Source of the DNA: Oscillospiraceae bacterium | GTDB taxonomy: Bacteria; Bacillota; Clostridia; Oscillospirales; Ruminococcaceae | NCBI GenBank assembly: GCA_009784625.1 | Contig: WRBI01000004.1 | Location: 1 to 64,000, forward strand | Reading direction: 5' to 3' | Length of the DNA: 64,000 nt | Shown here: positions 63,586 to 64,000 of the stretch, piece by piece | Numbering within the stretch: position 1 is the first letter of the stretch | Layout: each line of letters opens with the position of its first letter | Notes under the pieces: generated by a model | Databases searched by the model: none | What the model was told of the DNA's origin: nothing | Seen by the model: only the letters and a program-made list of their open reading frames with translations | Program-made: the position numbers and the translations under genes

Positions 63586-64000
63586 TCGCCAAGCTTTGCG
63601 GCGCTGAAGTTGGTGACCGGCGGCGGGGCGGGCGCCGGGTTGAACGAGTCAAGGAAAGCGTGCAGGAACTTGTATCCCACATAGAGCATGATGCCCGTTG
63701 TGATGAATGCCTGCACCCCAAAGAAGTGGTTCAGCCAAACGGCGAGTTCTTCCCGGCCGGTGTTGTTCAGGTAGCCGACCATTCTAAAAGTGGCCACCAG
63801 CGCGACGGCTGTGGGGAAGGTGAGGGCCGCAAGCCCCGGGCCGAACGGCCCGCGCAGATAGCTGTGCAGCAGGCTGCCCACCCGGATGATGGTTGCGAAT
63901 ACAATCAGGTAAACGGCAATTACCAGCGCGTCAATCGGCGCTGAATTCATGTTCAGGTAGCTGATAAAAAACAGACCGGAGGGTGCCAAGAAAATCGCGC
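63582..64000 (-). CDS. C-terminal part of a TDT/SLAC1-like anion channel or transporter (truncated by window)
   Basis: The visible 139 residues hold about four membrane helices. The frame stays open to the window edge, so the N-terminus is missing. The segment GPGLAALTFPTAVALVA resembles the TFP helix of TDT/TehA/SLAC1 proteins, which form anion channels or dicarboxylate carriers. The tail is rich in Pro and Ala. It lies upstream of the nitrate-reductase-type operon on the same strand, which suggests nitrate or nitrite movement. That is inference. Confidence 0.55.
   Translation of the reverse strand, partial: AIFLAPSGLFFISYLNMNSAPIDALVIAVYLIVFATIIRVGSLLHSYLRGPFGPGLAALTFPTAVALVATFRMVGYLNNTGREELAVWLNHFFGVQAFITTGIMLYVGYKFLHAFLDSFNPAPAPPPVTNFSAAKLGD

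Overview
The window reads as a chromosomal segment of a low-oxygen, single-membrane Bacillota (Clostridia-like) bacterium of fairly high GC. Signs are the gdpP-rplI-dnaB and tilS-hpt-ftsH gene order, RNase J, PerR-type control of ahpCF, an ECF vitamin transporter, cohesin and dockerin modules, strong AGGAGG ribosome sites with many GTG and TTG starts, and lipoproteins or wall-anchor tails instead of outer-membrane genes. I saw no rRNA, CRISPR array, prophage or transposase. Several families of small non-coding mobile-looking repeats are scattered between genes.

Layout. 0-4 kb: a BI-1 family membrane protein and a perR-ahpC-ahpF peroxide-defence operon. 4-14.5 kb: an ABC-F ATPase, then a housekeeping run (gdpP, rplI, dnaB, tilS, hpt, ftsH, a NIPSNAP protein). 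14.5-27.2 kb: a proline-rich repeat lipoprotein, RNase J with an AT-hook-like extension and a long leader, a ManC/PMM-like fusion, gdhA, a PNTG-tailed surface protein, DUF421/DUF4363, a TPM-domain protein, recG, tRNA-Leu(GAG) and a small coiled-coil membrane protein.

27.5-46.2 kb is the highlight: about 15 minus-strand genes in two transcription units, each starting with a consensus promoter, a cobalamin (B12) riboswitch and an intrinsic terminator. The promoter-distal unit (46.2 to 35.7 kb) encodes an HU-like protein, a Big2-domain secreted protein, a small membrane protein, a DUF4430 lipoprotein, a complete ECF transporter (EcfT, fused EcfA-EcfA, CbrT-like S component) and a MacB-like ABC system with a large membrane-anchored surface protein. 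The second unit (35.6 to 27.5 kb) encodes a secreted InlB-like repeat protein, a secreted alpha/alpha-barrel protein ending in a dockerin, a secreted protein with a cohesin and two DUF4430-like domains, a GLUG-repeat membrane protein and a small membrane-anchored protein. An alpha/alpha barrel plus a DUF4430 domain are the two halves of animal intrinsic factor and transcobalamin. Here they lie on two adjacent genes carrying matching dockerin and cohesin modules. I infer a cell-surface B12-capture complex, assembled in trans, that feeds the ECF importer.

46.4-64 kb: an orphan iolE-like gene, a DUF5131 gene, an Lsa-like ABC-F gene with an attenuator-like leader, a histidine-ammonia-lyase-like gene lacking the MIO tripeptide, a hisC-like aminotransferase, a phosphorylcholine module (BCCT transporter plus an HTH-LicC-LicA fusion), a DUF454 gene, and a molybdoenzyme operon (nitrate-reductase-type catalytic subunit, four-cluster Fe-S protein, FAD oxidoreductase, moeA, mobA-mobB fusion) downstream of a truncated TDT/SLAC1-like channel.
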